DNA of 64,000 nt from Actinomycetota bacterium (GTDB lineage Bacteria > Actinomycetota > Actinomycetes > S36-B12 > UBA10799). Position 1 is the first letter of the stretch, and each line of letters opens with the position of its first letter. Below are positions 49,918 to 58,770 of the stretch, one piece after another. The translations under genes and the position numbers were made by a program. A model generated the notes under the pieces. It was given only the letters and a program-made list of their open reading frames with translations, ran no database searches and was not told where the DNA came from. Where the stretch lies: the NCBI GenBank assembly GCA_020637055.1, contig JACJWR010000003.1:372001-436000 (forward strand). The letters are read 5' to 3'.

Positions 49918-52128
49918 TTGAGTCACACCATTATTCGCCCTGAGTTCGCCCGGCCCGAGCAACCGCGCCCAGTCCGGCGCACTCTGCGGGCCGACATCCA
50001 AGGCTTGCGTGCCCTCGCCGTACTGCTGGTATTCGCCAACCACCTGTGGGGTTGGCCGCGCGGCGGCTACATCGGGGTGGACGTCTTCTTCGTTATCTCC
50101 GGCTACCTCATCACCGGCCTGCTCATCCGGGAGCGTCGGAACACCGGGCGGATCTCCTTCCGGGAGTTCTACGCCCGGCGGATGCGTCGCATCTTCCCCA
50201 TGGCGACCCTCGTCCTCGCGGTGACCGTGGGACTCGGCTACGCGCTGCTCTTCGCCTCCGAAGCCCAACAGACCCTCTGGGATGCGCTGTGGGCTTTCGT
50301 GTTCCTCGAGAACTGGCACCTGATCAGCGTCGGCACGGACTACTTCCACGCCGCCGATGGGGTCTCGGCCGTGCAGCAGTACTGGTCGCTCTCAGTGGAG
50401 GAGCAGTTCTACCTGGTGTGGCCGGCGCTGCTGGTCGGGCTGTGGTGGCTGGCGCGCCGGTTGCCGGCGAGTTGGCGCCCGCTCCGGATGAGCCGTCGGC
50501 TGCCGGTGGCGGTGTTGGCTGCCGCCACGCTGGCATCCTTCGGCTGGGCGTTGTGGCAGACCGGCCAGGATCCGACCGTCGCCTACTTCTCGTCCGCCAC
50601 CCGGATGTGGGAACTCGGAGTCGGTGCCCTGCTGGCCTTCGTCGCACCTGCATTCGTCCGGCTGACGCCGGGAGTTCAATGGATCGCGGCCCGGCTCGGT
50701 CTGGTCCTCATCGCGGCTGCCGCGCTACTTCTCACCGAGACGTCGGCCTTCCCCGGACCGTGGGCGCTGCTTCCCGTGCTGGGCGCAACACTGGTGGTTG
50801 TAGCGGGGATCCCGACGTCCGGTCCCGACGTGGGCCTGCTCACGAATCCTGTCGCCGGGTACATCGGCAAGATCTCGTATTCGCTCTACCTCTGGCATTT
50901 TCCGATCATCGTCTTCGCGCTGGTGCTCGCACCGCCTTCGCCTGCGCTGTCGGCAGCGGTGATCGCGCTTACCTTCGGACTGTCCGCATTGTCCTACCGA
51001 TTCGTCGAACAGCCCGTGCGACGGTCGACTTGGCTGTCTAAACGGATCACTCCACGCACCCAGACGACGTGGCGGGCACATCTGCGTCGGGCGGCGACGC
51101 TCGGCGCCGTACTCATGCTCTGTGCGACCCTGGTGACCCTCACCTGGCACAACGCGAACGCCCGGCTGCGCACGACTGCCGCCGCGGTGCCGGAGGAGTC
51201 CGCAGCGGCGGTGGCCGACCTGCGCAAACCTCCGGGCGAAGCCGCTGCCGGAGGCGGGTTCACCGTTGAGTTCCCGGACGAACAGGGGATTCACCAAGCC
51301 CACCTGCGCGCCTCGCTGGCGGCGACGGAGTGGCCGGAACTGCAGATCGGCGACGATTGGGACGACTGGTCGCTGAACGTGAATTCCGGTGCGTGCAGCA
51401 GCGGCTTCGGAGAAGCGCGCTTCTGCACCTTCGGCGATCCCGGTGCCGAGAAGAGGGCCGTGCTGTTCGGTGATTCGAATGCCGCCGCGTGGTTCTCCGC
51501 GCTCAGACCGACGTTCGAGCGGCAGGGGTACTACGTGGAGGTCTACTACCTGGTCGGCTGCACGGCGGCCGATGTGCCCATCCACGAACACCAGGTAGGT
51601 GCACCGCGCAACCAGAACTGTGAGGACTTCCGTGCCGACGTGGTTGGCCGGGTGGCAGACCTGGCCCCGGATCTGACCATCGTCACAAGCTTCTGGCGGC
51701 AGGCCGAACTCGCGATGAGTGGGATTACCGGCCCGGAGGCCGAAAACGAGTGGCGCGACGGTACGGTCCGCACGCTGGAGGCGCTGAGTCCGCACACCTC
51801 GAATCTGGTGGTGCTGGACAGTCCGCCAGGTTCGGAGTCGATCAAGAAGTGCAAGACCGCCGGGTCAGTCCCGACCGATTGCCAGCGGGCGGTGCCGGAG
51901 TTGGCCGTGACCGTGTCCCGGCTCAACTCTGAGGCGGTTGCCAGGGTCAACCAGGCCGCACCGCCGGGGAACGTGCGCCACCAGGGGGTCGAGCAGTGGT
52001 TCTGCGTGGACGGTACCTGCCCCGCTCTGCTGGGGGACCTGCCGATCTACACCGACGGGATCCATATCTCCCCGATCTTCGCCCTCTACCTCGTCCCGTT
52101 GGTGGCCCCGAGCATCGTCGGGGAGTAA
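49918..52128 (+). CDS. Membrane acyltransferase 3 with C-terminal SGNH domain (OafA-like)
   Basis: 736 residues from TTG 49918 behind GAGGAGGAG (an upstream frame to 49843 exists without a good site). N-terminal acyltransferase-3 domain: RADIQGLRALAVLLVFANHL (His), VDVFFVISGYLITGLL, EFYARRMRRIFP and about ten membrane segments. C-terminal SGNH esterase domain with VLFGDSNAAAW (block I) and YTDGIHIS (D-x-x-H). Adds acyl groups to surface glycans, e.g. O-acetylation. Confidence 0.88.
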   Translation: MSHTIIRPEFARPEQPRPVRRTLRADIQGLRALAVLLVFANHLWGWPRGGYIGVDVFFVISGYLITGLLIRERRNTGRISFREFYARRMRRIFPMATLVLAVTVGLGYALLFASEAQQTLWDALWAFVFLENWHLISVGTDYFHAADGVSAVQQYWSLSVEEQFYLVWPALLVGLWWLARRLPASWRPLRMSRRLPVAVLAAATLASFGWALWQTGQDPTVAYFSSATRMWELGVGALLAFVAPAFVRLTPGVQWIAARLGLVLIAAAALLLTETSAFPGPWALLPVLGATLVVVAGIPTSGPDVGLLTNPVAGYIGKISYSLYLWHFPIIVFALVLAPPSPALSAAVIALTFGLSALSYRFVEQPVRRSTWLSKRITPRTQTTWRAHLRRAATLGAVLMLCATLVTLTWHNANARLRTTAAAVPEESAAAVADLRKPPGEAAAGGGFTVEFPDEQGIHQAHLRASLAATEWPELQIGDDWDDWSLNVNSGACSSGFGEARFCTFGDPGAEKRAVLFGDSNAAAWFSALRPTFERQGYYVEVYYLVGCTAADVPIHEHQVGAPRNQNCEDFRADVVGRVADLAPDLTIVTSFWRQAELAMSGITGPEAENEWRDGTVRTLEALSPHTSNLVVLDSPPGSESIKKCKTAGSVPTDCQRAVPELAVTVSRLNSEAVARVNQAAPPGNVRHQGVEQWFCVDGTCPALLGDLPIYTDGIHISPIFALYLVPLVAPSIVGE

Positions 52129-52140
52129 GCGGCGGCTTGC

Positions 52141-53331
52141 CTAGCCGATCTTGAGCGCACACTCCCACGGCCGCCAGCCGGCCCGTTGCCAATACGTCCA
52201 CGCCACGTAGTCCTGCTGCGCCTTGGTCGCCTGGTGGGGGTATTCGGCGAACTGGCCGCCGCCGTTGTCGTGCCAGGACGGGTAGTCGAATTGCCAGGCG
52301 CCGTAGTAGCCGTTGCCGGTGTTGATCGAGTAGTTCCCGCTGGATTCGCACATCTTGATGGCCTGCGAGTAGGCGCTGTCCGCCCAGGCCGAGACATCGC
52401 TCGGCGCACCGCCGGACTGCGGTGCAGCTGCCGGGGCCTGCTGCGGCGCTGGGGTCCATTGCGGGGCCGCCGCGGCTGCCGCAGCCTGGGCAGCCGCAGC
52501 CTGGGCAGCTGCCTCGGACTGTGCCGCCTGCCATTGCCATTGCTGCACCACCGCGGCGGCGATGCCAGCTTGCCGGGCCTGCTCCGCGGCCGCGGCCTCT
52601 GCTTCAGCCTGACGTCTGGCGGCCTCGGCCGCAGCCCGCGCTTCTGCCTCGGCGCGGGCCCTGGCTGCTTCTTGCTCGGCGGCAATCCGGGCTGCCTCCC
52701 GGGCTGCCGCGATCGCCTCGGCGATGCGCTTGCGCTCCTCCTCCTTCAGTCGTGCCAACTCCGCGGAGGCTTCGTCGAGTGCCGCCCGGGACGCATCCCT
52801 GGCCGCCTCCAGTTCCGCTGCGACGCGGGCGCGTTCGTTGCGCTCCGCAGCCACGGCAGCCTCGGCGTCGGCGACTGCTTGGGCGGCTGCAGCGGCCCGA
52901 TCCACCACGGTGCTTTGGTTCGCGCCGGCGGCTGCCACGCGTTCCAGGCTGTCGAGGAAAGCGTCCGGATCTTCGAGCGCGAAGCCGGCCGTGGCGTTGT
53001 CCATGCCACCGTTGACGTAGACCTGCCTGGCGATTCCGGACATCGCCTGCCGCTGCGAGTCGAGCGCGCGGTTGGCCTCGGAGAGTTGGGCGGTGAGTTC
53101 GTCCAGTCGCGCTTGCACGGCGGCGAGTTCCTGGCGCGCAGCCACAGCCCGGTCCGACGCCTCCAGGCTCTGCGCTTCGAGCGCCTCGACCCGGGCTTGC
53201 ACCGCTTCGATCTGCTGGCTGTCCGCGACGGCCGGGGAGGTGCCCGACACCCCTACTGCCACCGCCGTCAGGCAGAGGGCCGCGCCGAACTTGGGAAGGT
53301 GCCGATGACGTCTGTCTGGCTGGTTCCGCAT
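52141..53331 (-). CDS. Secreted coiled-coil protein with Rpf/transglycosylase-like C-terminus (Rpf-type A)
   Basis: 396 residues. Signal peptide to about 36 (ending PAVA), coiled coils at about 37-110 and 145-260 (Ala/Glu/Arg-rich), an Ala/Gln/Pro-rich linker, and a C-terminal Rpf-like domain: CESSGNYSINTGNGYYGAWQ with the catalytic Glu after Cys, ending WRPWEC. Rpf enzymes cut peptidoglycan and help dormant cells regrow. The arrangement resembles wall hydrolases that use coiled coils as regulators. Divergent from Rpf-type B. Confidence 0.9.
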   Translation of the reverse strand: MRNQPDRRHRHLPKFGAALCLTAVAVGVSGTSPAVADSQQIEAVQARVEALEAQSLEASDRAVAARQELAAVQARLDELTAQLSEANRALDSQRQAMSGIARQVYVNGGMDNATAGFALEDPDAFLDSLERVAAAGANQSTVVDRAAAAAQAVADAEAAVAAERNERARVAAELEAARDASRAALDEASAELARLKEEERKRIAEAIAAAREAARIAAEQEAARARAEAEARAAAEAARRQAEAEAAAAEQARQAGIAAAVVQQWQWQAAQSEAAAQAAAAQAAAAAAAPQWTPAPQQAPAAAPQSGGAPSDVSAWADSAYSQAIKMCESSGNYSINTGNGYYGAWQFDYPSWHDNGGGQFAEYPHQATKAQQDYVAWTYWQRAGWRPWECALKIG

Positions 53332-53401
53332 AAGTTCTGCACCGTAGCGGCCCGATTGCGCTCCGCAGCGCAGACTCGCGGAGCAAACATCAGCAAAGGG
53401 G

Positions 53402-53415
53402 GTAAAGAACTTTAC
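53402..53415. promoter_or_regulatory. Palindrome GTAAAG-AA-CTTTAC
   Basis: Perfect 6-bp arms around AA in the divergent gap between the two Rpf-type genes, 71 bases before the Rpf-type A start. Probable transcription-factor site. Confidence 0.55.
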
Positions 53416-53432
53416 TCAAGAATGGCCGTAAC

Positions 53433-53448
53433 TGTGACTCACATCACC
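53433..53448 (+). promoter_or_regulatory. CRP/GlxR-like binding site
   Basis: TGTGA-N6-TCACC, nine of ten positions of the CRP/GlxR consensus TGTGA-N6-TCACA. rpf genes are known CRP/GlxR targets in M. tuberculosis (rpfA) and C. glutamicum (rpf2). It sits between the two divergent Rpf-type genes and could control either or both. Confidence 0.65.
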
Positions 53449-53581
53449 CGAGTGGCCGAATCGCCCGACCGTTGCCTGGGTAGCGTTTCGGACATCACGA
53501 ACCGACGGCCCCGGCCGCCCGTGATCTGCCGAGTCATCGACGCCGCACATCTCCCGATGAGTGTTCCGGCTCGAGGTACCG

Positions 53582-53606
53582 GTTCCGAGTGCAAACCACT
53601 CGGAAC
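53582..53606 (+). promoter_or_regulatory. Leader hairpin before Rpf-type B
   Basis: 10-bp stem GTTCCGAGTG/CACTCGGAAC with a five-base CAAAC loop, 58 bases upstream of the start codon. It does not show the conserved parts of the c-di-AMP (ydaO) riboswitch that precedes some actinobacterial rpf genes. Function open: attenuator or RNA-binding site. Confidence 0.55.
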
Positions 53607-53664
53607 TCAATCGGTGTCGCGCTTCTGGTGCTGACGCCGCGGGAGGCAGTCCGCAGGGAGAGTC

Positions 53665-54621
53665 ATGCGAAAGTCAATGTCGTACGCCATTCCGGTTGCC
53701 GCGCTCGCTGCCGGAGCCTCGCTGTTCAGCGCGGGTCCGGCGATGGCCGAGGAGGGTCCCGCCGCGGATTCCTCGCAGGCGGTGCCGGTCTCGTCGGCTC
53801 CGACTCAGACCGACCCCATTGACGTTGATGCAGTGCCCAGCGCGACTCCGGAGCCGGTTCCTGCGCCCGAGTCGGTCGTTGAGACTCCGGCCATCGTCGT
53901 AGAGACCCCCGTGGTTGCCGAGGCGCCGGTGGTTGCCGAAGTGCCCGTGGTCGCAGAGGCCCCCGCGGTCGTGGAGGTGCCGGTGGTTGCCGAGGCCCCG
54001 GTCGTCGCCGACGTGCCGGCGCAGCCGGCCGCCGCAGTGGTCGCCGCTGCCGAACCCGCCGCCGACCCAGCTGTCGCGGACGCCGACGCTGCGGCAGCCG
54101 ATGCCGCAGCCCTCGCCGCCTACAACCAGGCCGTGCGGGAAGCTGTGGCCGCCAAGTGGCGCCAGGAAGCAGCCGACCGTGCTGCAGCGATCCGTGCGGC
54201 GGTGGCCGCGAAGTGGCGCTATGAGGCCGCCATCCGCGAGGCCGTAGCCGCGAAGTGGCGCTATGAGGCCGCCGTCCGCGCCGCGGTTGCGCAGAAGATG
54301 CGCGCCGAGGCCGCCTTCATCGCGGCGATCCAGGCCAACATGCGCGCCCGTGCTGCCGCCGCCAACCCATTCGCCGCGTCTGAGGCCTGGGCCAGTTCCG
54401 CCTTCGCGCAGAGCGTGATCCGCTGTGAGTCCGGCGGCAACTACTCGATCAACACCGGAAACGGCTACTACGGCGCCTGGCAGTTCGACTACGGCACCTG
54501 GCTTGGCAACGGTGGCGGCCAGTTCGCCCCCTATGCCCACCTGGCCACCCCGGCCCAGCAGAACTACATCGCCTACCGCACCTGGCAGGCGCGTGGATGG
54601 CAGCCCTGGGCCTGCGCCTGA
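53665..54621 (+). CDS. Secreted Rpf-type B protein with helical repeats
   Basis: 318 residues from ATG 53665 after GGGAGAG. Signal peptide to about 28 (AGPAMA), a Val/Pro/Glu repeat region (VVAEAPVVAEVPVVAEAP, about 85-115), four to five ~15-residue cationic helical repeats (AVAAKWRYEAAIRE, about 153-215) and a C-terminal Rpf domain: CESGGNYSINTGNGYYGAWQ, ending WQPWACA. Catalytic Glu retained. The Rpf domain is nearly identical to that of Rpf-type A. Confidence 0.92.
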   Translation: MRKSMSYAIPVAALAAGASLFSAGPAMAEEGPAADSSQAVPVSSAPTQTDPIDVDAVPSATPEPVPAPESVVETPAIVVETPVVAEAPVVAEVPVVAEAPAVVEVPVVAEAPVVADVPAQPAAAVVAAAEPAADPAVADADAAAADAAALAAYNQAVREAVAAKWRQEAADRAAAIRAAVAAKWRYEAAIREAVAAKWRYEAAVRAAVAQKMRAEAAFIAAIQANMRARAAAANPFAASEAWASSAFAQSVIRCESGGNYSINTGNGYYGAWQFDYGTWLGNGGGQFAPYAHLATPAQQNYIAYRTWQARGWQPWACA

Positions 54622-54654
54622 CGGTCCCAGTCGGGACGAGTCGACTCGGTTCGG

Positions 54655-57102
54655 CTAGCCGGCGCTGGCGTGCCAGATGCGGTCGAGGTAGTCGTTGATC
54701 GCCCGGTCGGAGGAGAAGTAGCCGGTCCGTGCGACGTTGAGGATCGCCATCCGATTCCACAGATCCTGATCCTGGTATGTGGCGGACACACGATCCTGGA
54801 TGTCGATGTACGAGCGGTAGTCGGCGAACACCAGGAACGGGTCGTTGTTCAGCAAGTGCCCGACGACGGCGTTGCCCGCCTCCCGGGCTGAACCCAGCAG
54901 CACACCGCCGGCGAGGGCATCGATGGCACGCCGAAGTTCCGGGTCGCTGTAGTAGTAGTCGCGGGGCTGGTACCCCGACTCCTGCAGTGCGGTGACCTCA
55001 TCCACGGTGAGCCCGAACAGGAAGAAGTTGTCCTGGCCGACCAGTTGCTCGATCTCCACGTTGGCGCCGTCGAGCGTTCCCACGGTCAGGGCTCCGTTGA
55101 GGGCGAATTTCATGTTGCCGGTGCCGGAAGCCTCCTTGCCGGCCATCGAGATCTGTTCACTGAGTTCGGCGGCCGGCACGATCACCTGGTTGAGGACCAC
55201 GTTGTAGTTGGCCGGGAACGCGATCCGCAGACGTCCGCGGACGGCCGGATCGGAATCGATCGCCTTGGCGACCGCCAGGATCACCTCGATGGTCTGTTTG
55301 GCCATCAGATAACCCGGCGCTGCTTTGGCGCCGAACACGAACGTTCGCGGCACGATGTTGCTGGTCGGGTCGGCCTTGATCCGCTGGTAGAGGGTGACGA
55401 TGTGGAGCAACTTCAGGATCTGCCGCTTGTACTCGTGCAGTCGCTTCACCATCACGTCGTACATGGTCGCCGGGTCGACCTCGATGCCGTCGCGTTCGTG
55501 CAGGAGGCTGGCGAACCGTGCCTTGTTGGCGCGCTTGACGGCGGCGAATTCCTCCCGGAACGACGCGTCGTCGGCGTAGGGGACCAGTTGTTCGAGGCGA
55601 TCGAGATCTGACTCCCAGCCGGGTCCGATGGTGTCCGTGATCAGTTTGGACAGGCCGGGGTTGGCGACCCGTAGGAACCTGCGGGGCGTGATGCCGTTGG
55701 TGACGTTGGTGAACTTCTCGGGCGACATCATCGAGAAGTCGTGCAGGACCCGGTCGCGCAGCAGTTGCGAGTGCAGTTCGGCCACACCGTTGACCCGGTT
55801 GGAGCCGACGACGGCGAGGTGCGCCATCCGGACGCCCCGCCACGGTTCCTCCTGGATGATCGACATCCGGGAAAGAAGGTCGTATTCGCCGGGGTAGCGG
55901 GTGGCGACGTCGGCGAGGAACCGGGCGTTGATTTCGTAGATGATCTCCATGTGCCGTGGGAGCAGGCGCTGGATGAGGTCGACCGACCAGACTTCGAGCG
56001 CTTCGGGCATCAAGGTGTGGCAGGTGTAGTTGAAGGTGTGGGTGGTGATCTCCCAGGCGTCGTCCCAGAGCATGCCCTGCTCGTCGACCAGGATTCGCAT
56101 GAGTTCGGGAATGCCGATCACCGGGTGCGTGTCGTTGAGTTGGAACACCACCCGGTCGGGCAGTTTCGCCAGGTCGAAACCAGCCGGCAGGGTCTGGTCG
56201 AGGAAGTCGCGAATCGAGGCCGCGGTGAAGAAATACTGCTGGGAGAGGCGCAGCTCCTTGCCCTGCGGGGTGGAGTCCTCCGGGTAGAGCACCTTCGAGA
56301 GGTTCGACGCCTTCACCTGGTCCTCCACGGCGTCGACGTAGTCTCCGCGGTTGAAGATCGAGAGGTTGAATTCGTCGGGGGATTCGGCGGCCCAGAGTCG
56401 CAGCGTGTTTACCACGCCGTTGCGATAGCCGGGCACGAGGTAGTTGTAGGGCACCGCATTCACGGTGTACTCCGGAACCCAGGTGGTGCGCAGCTGGCCG
56501 AGGGCGTCCACGTGGCTCTCGGTGTGCCCGCCGAACCCGATGGTCTGCGACATGTGAGTGTGCGGGAACTCCCAGGGATTGCCGCCCCCCAACCACTTGT
56601 CGGGCAGTTCCACCTGCTTGCCGTCTTCGAACACCTGCCGGAAGATGCCGTATTCGTAGCGGATTCCGTAGCCGACGGCCGGAATCCCGAGCGTTGCCAA
56701 GGAATCGATGTAGCAGGCAGCGAGGCGGCCCAGGCCGCCGTTGCCCAGGCCGGGTTCCGGTTCGATCGCCACCAGGGCATCGAGGTCGAGGCCCAACTCC
56801 GACAACGCCGCCCGCATCAACTCCTCGAGGTCGTAGGAGAGGAGGGTGTTGAGCAGTTGGGGACCGAGCAGGTATTCGGCGCTGAGATAGGCCACCACCT
56901 TGGGCCCGGTGACGAGTTGCTTCGCGAGGCGGTCCATCCAGTCCTGCATCAGCAACCCGCGCACGGTGAGGCCGAGCGCCTGGTACAGGTCGTTCTCGGT
57001 GGCGCGGGTGAGATCGACGCCCTGTGTCGTCCGCAGATTCCGCATGAATTCTTCTGCGAGTTGGGTGGGAGTGATGGCGGGGGGCACGAACTCAGTGGTC
57101 AC
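54655..57102 (-). CDS. glgP: Glycogen/maltodextrin phosphorylase
   Basis: 815 residues from GTG 57102 (an upstream ATG at 57132 would overlap less conserved sequence). GT35 motifs: VVAYLSAEYLLGPQL, EPGLGNGGLGRLAACY, WKQV-like binding loops and the PLP site EASGTGNMKFALNGALTVGT (Lys). It releases glucose-1-phosphate from stored glycogen. No other glycogen gene in the window. Confidence 0.95.
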   Translation of the reverse strand: MTTEFVPPAITPTQLAEEFMRNLRTTQGVDLTRATENDLYQALGLTVRGLLMQDWMDRLAKQLVTGPKVVAYLSAEYLLGPQLLNTLLSYDLEELMRAALSELGLDLDALVAIEPEPGLGNGGLGRLAACYIDSLATLGIPAVGYGIRYEYGIFRQVFEDGKQVELPDKWLGGGNPWEFPHTHMSQTIGFGGHTESHVDALGQLRTTWVPEYTVNAVPYNYLVPGYRNGVVNTLRLWAAESPDEFNLSIFNRGDYVDAVEDQVKASNLSKVLYPEDSTPQGKELRLSQQYFFTAASIRDFLDQTLPAGFDLAKLPDRVVFQLNDTHPVIGIPELMRILVDEQGMLWDDAWEITTHTFNYTCHTLMPEALEVWSVDLIQRLLPRHMEIIYEINARFLADVATRYPGEYDLLSRMSIIQEEPWRGVRMAHLAVVGSNRVNGVAELHSQLLRDRVLHDFSMMSPEKFTNVTNGITPRRFLRVANPGLSKLITDTIGPGWESDLDRLEQLVPYADDASFREEFAAVKRANKARFASLLHERDGIEVDPATMYDVMVKRLHEYKRQILKLLHIVTLYQRIKADPTSNIVPRTFVFGAKAAPGYLMAKQTIEVILAVAKAIDSDPAVRGRLRIAFPANYNVVLNQVIVPAAELSEQISMAGKEASGTGNMKFALNGALTVGTLDGANVEIEQLVGQDNFFLFGLTVDEVTALQESGYQPRDYYYSDPELRRAIDALAGGVLLGSAREAGNAVVGHLLNNDPFLVFADYRSYIDIQDRVSATYQDQDLWNRMAILNVARTGYFSSDRAINDYLDRIWHASAG

Positions 57103-57211
57103 GGCGTGGCCTTCCGATGGCGGACATCGCACGCCAGCGTAGTCCGACAGAAGCGGTCATGCGATCCATGTGGCACTTCCGATCGGCGGGGGATTGCCTA
57201 TCCTGAAGTCC

Positions 57212-58069
57212 GTGCACATCCGACCCGGCGACCCGCTTCGCAGTTATGCGGTGCCGCTCACGCCGAGGCCGTATCGGATGGTGGTGGGAACGCGTCCGAC
57301 ATCGAAGTGGTTGTTGCCCGGGGTCGACGGCCCGCCGCAGTTGGCTGCCAAGGTGGAGGTCCTGCGGAAACACGCCGGCGCGGCCGTGGCAGTGTTGCCG
57401 GGAGCCGAACACGGCGTAGAACTGCTCGCCGACCTGGTCGATTCGACCGTTCCTGCCGGATCGGACGACGGCTCAGGTCACCGAATGGCAGGTTCCGCCC
57501 CCGAACAGGCCCTGGCGTCGGTCGCCCTGCGGGTTCAGGAGGACCTCTGTCTGCTGCAGCGCCGATCGGGGCAATGGCGACTGTGGGCGGCCTGCGTCTG
57601 TTTCCCGAGCCACTGGCGCCTGACCGAGAAGATCGGGGCCGGCCTCGACGCCATACATGGCCCGGTGCCCGGCTATCGGCAGCGGTTGGCCACGGCCAGC
57701 ACCAAGGTGTTGGATCGCCTCGCCGGGACCACGGAGATCGTGGAGCGATTCAACTGGGTCCTGGTGGACACCCCCCGGCTGTACACACCCCGCGCCGAGC
57801 GGTTCGGCGACGCCGAACCAAGGTCGGATGTGGACGGGCTGTGGTTGCGGACGGAGCGGCAAACCCTTCGGGCCCTCCCCGGAGATCTGGGTCTGGTGTT
57901 CACCATCCGGACCTTCGTCACCCCGCTGACCGACCTCACGCGACCGGAACGCGGGGCGCTGGCAAAGTCCATGCACGGCATATCCGACGAATTGCACAAG
58001 TATCGGTCGTCGCTTCGCTACCGTAATGTCGTCATGAGTTGGCTTGCAGCCTCCGAGCGCACCGTCTGA
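57212..58069 (+). CDS. DUF3445 heme-dependent oxidative N-demethylase-like protein
   Basis: 285 residues from GTG 57212 (GTG at 57170 adds 14). HODM-alpha-like features: YAVPLTPRPYRMVVGTRP, a middle VQEDLCLLQRR, CFPSHWRLTEKIGAGLDAIH (conserved PSxW...K.G..L..IH) and a C-terminal ETQ-like LRTERQTLRALP. Characterised members demethylate amines such as dimethylamine. Divergent from glgP. Confidence 0.82.
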   Translation: MHIRPGDPLRSYAVPLTPRPYRMVVGTRPTSKWLLPGVDGPPQLAAKVEVLRKHAGAAVAVLPGAEHGVELLADLVDSTVPAGSDDGSGHRMAGSAPEQALASVALRVQEDLCLLQRRSGQWRLWAACVCFPSHWRLTEKIGAGLDAIHGPVPGYRQRLATASTKVLDRLAGTTEIVERFNWVLVDTPRLYTPRAERFGDAEPRSDVDGLWLRTERQTLRALPGDLGLVFTIRTFVTPLTDLTRPERGALAKSMHGISDELHKYRSSLRYRNVVMSWLAASERTV

Positions 58070-58120
58070 GCGCCTCGATGGGTGTGACGCCTGTGACTGA
58101 TGGGGTTCAGGAGACGGGTG

Positions 58121-58148
58121 TTGCCATTTCGATGTGCGTTGCTATAGT
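58121..58148 (+). promoter_or_regulatory. Probable promoter of the DUF3145 gene
   Basis: TTGCCA (58121-58126), 16 bases, TATAGT (58143-58148), a good match to the housekeeping consensus. Gives an untranslated leader of about 60 bases ending in GAGGAGG before the GTG start. Confidence 0.7.
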
Positions 58149-58214
58149 TGCGCCTGTCAAACCGAACTTCACGAGGGCGCAGGGGAAGGCGACTCTCAAA
58201 CGAGGAGGACGGTC

Positions 58215-58757
58215 GTGACATCACACACTGGCGTGGCTGGCGGCGCAAACCAAGCGCGTGGCGTCGTGTTCGTCCACACCTGCACAAAAGCGATGAGTGC
58301 TCACGTGTCGTGGGCGCTCGAACGAGTGCTGGACTCCGAGGTGAACTTGGAGTTCACACCGCAACCGGCCCTAGAAGGGGCGCTGCGGTGCGAATACGCC
58401 TGGCACGGCACCCCCGGAACGGGATCCCGAATCGCCACCGAGTTGAGGGCCTTTCCCGGCCTTCGGTTTGAGGTGACGGAGGATCCGACGCCCGGCGCCG
58501 ACGGCGAACGTTATTCATGCACCCCGGAGTTGGGGATTTTCCGCGCCACGATCGCCACCAACGGCGATGTGCTCGTCGGCGAGGAGCAACTGCGCGAGAT
58601 GCTCGGCCGGTCCATGGCCGCCTCGATCCTCGGCGAAGAGTTCAACATGGAAGACGAACTCGAGTTGCTCATGGGCCGCCCGTGGGACGACGAACTCGAA
58701 CCCTTCCGGCACGCCGGCGACGGCGCCCCGGTGCGGTGGCTCAACCAGGTCGGTTGA
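58215..58757 (+). CDS. DUF3145 protein
   Basis: 180 residues from GTG 58215 after GAGGAGGACG. Actinobacterial DUF3145: GVVFVHTCTKAMSAHVSWAL, CEYAWHGTPGTGSRIATELR, and an acidic helical C-terminus (EEFNMEDELELLMGRPWDDE). Conserved, widespread in actinobacteria, function unknown. Convergent with aceE. Confidence 0.88.
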   Translation: MTSHTGVAGGANQARGVVFVHTCTKAMSAHVSWALERVLDSEVNLEFTPQPALEGALRCEYAWHGTPGTGSRIATELRAFPGLRFEVTEDPTPGADGERYSCTPELGIFRATIATNGDVLVGEEQLREMLGRSMAASILGEEFNMEDELELLMGRPWDDELEPFRHAGDGAPVRWLNQVG

Positions 58758-58770
58758 CCCGGCCGGCGCC

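Noticed and set aside
53332..53664. c-di-AMP (ydaO) riboswitch before the Rpf gene
   Set aside because: None of the conserved ydaO core segments could be found in the leader.
55741..58026. Long plus-strand frame opposite glgP
   Set aside because: Shadow of glycogen phosphorylase; the minus strand carries all conserved motifs.
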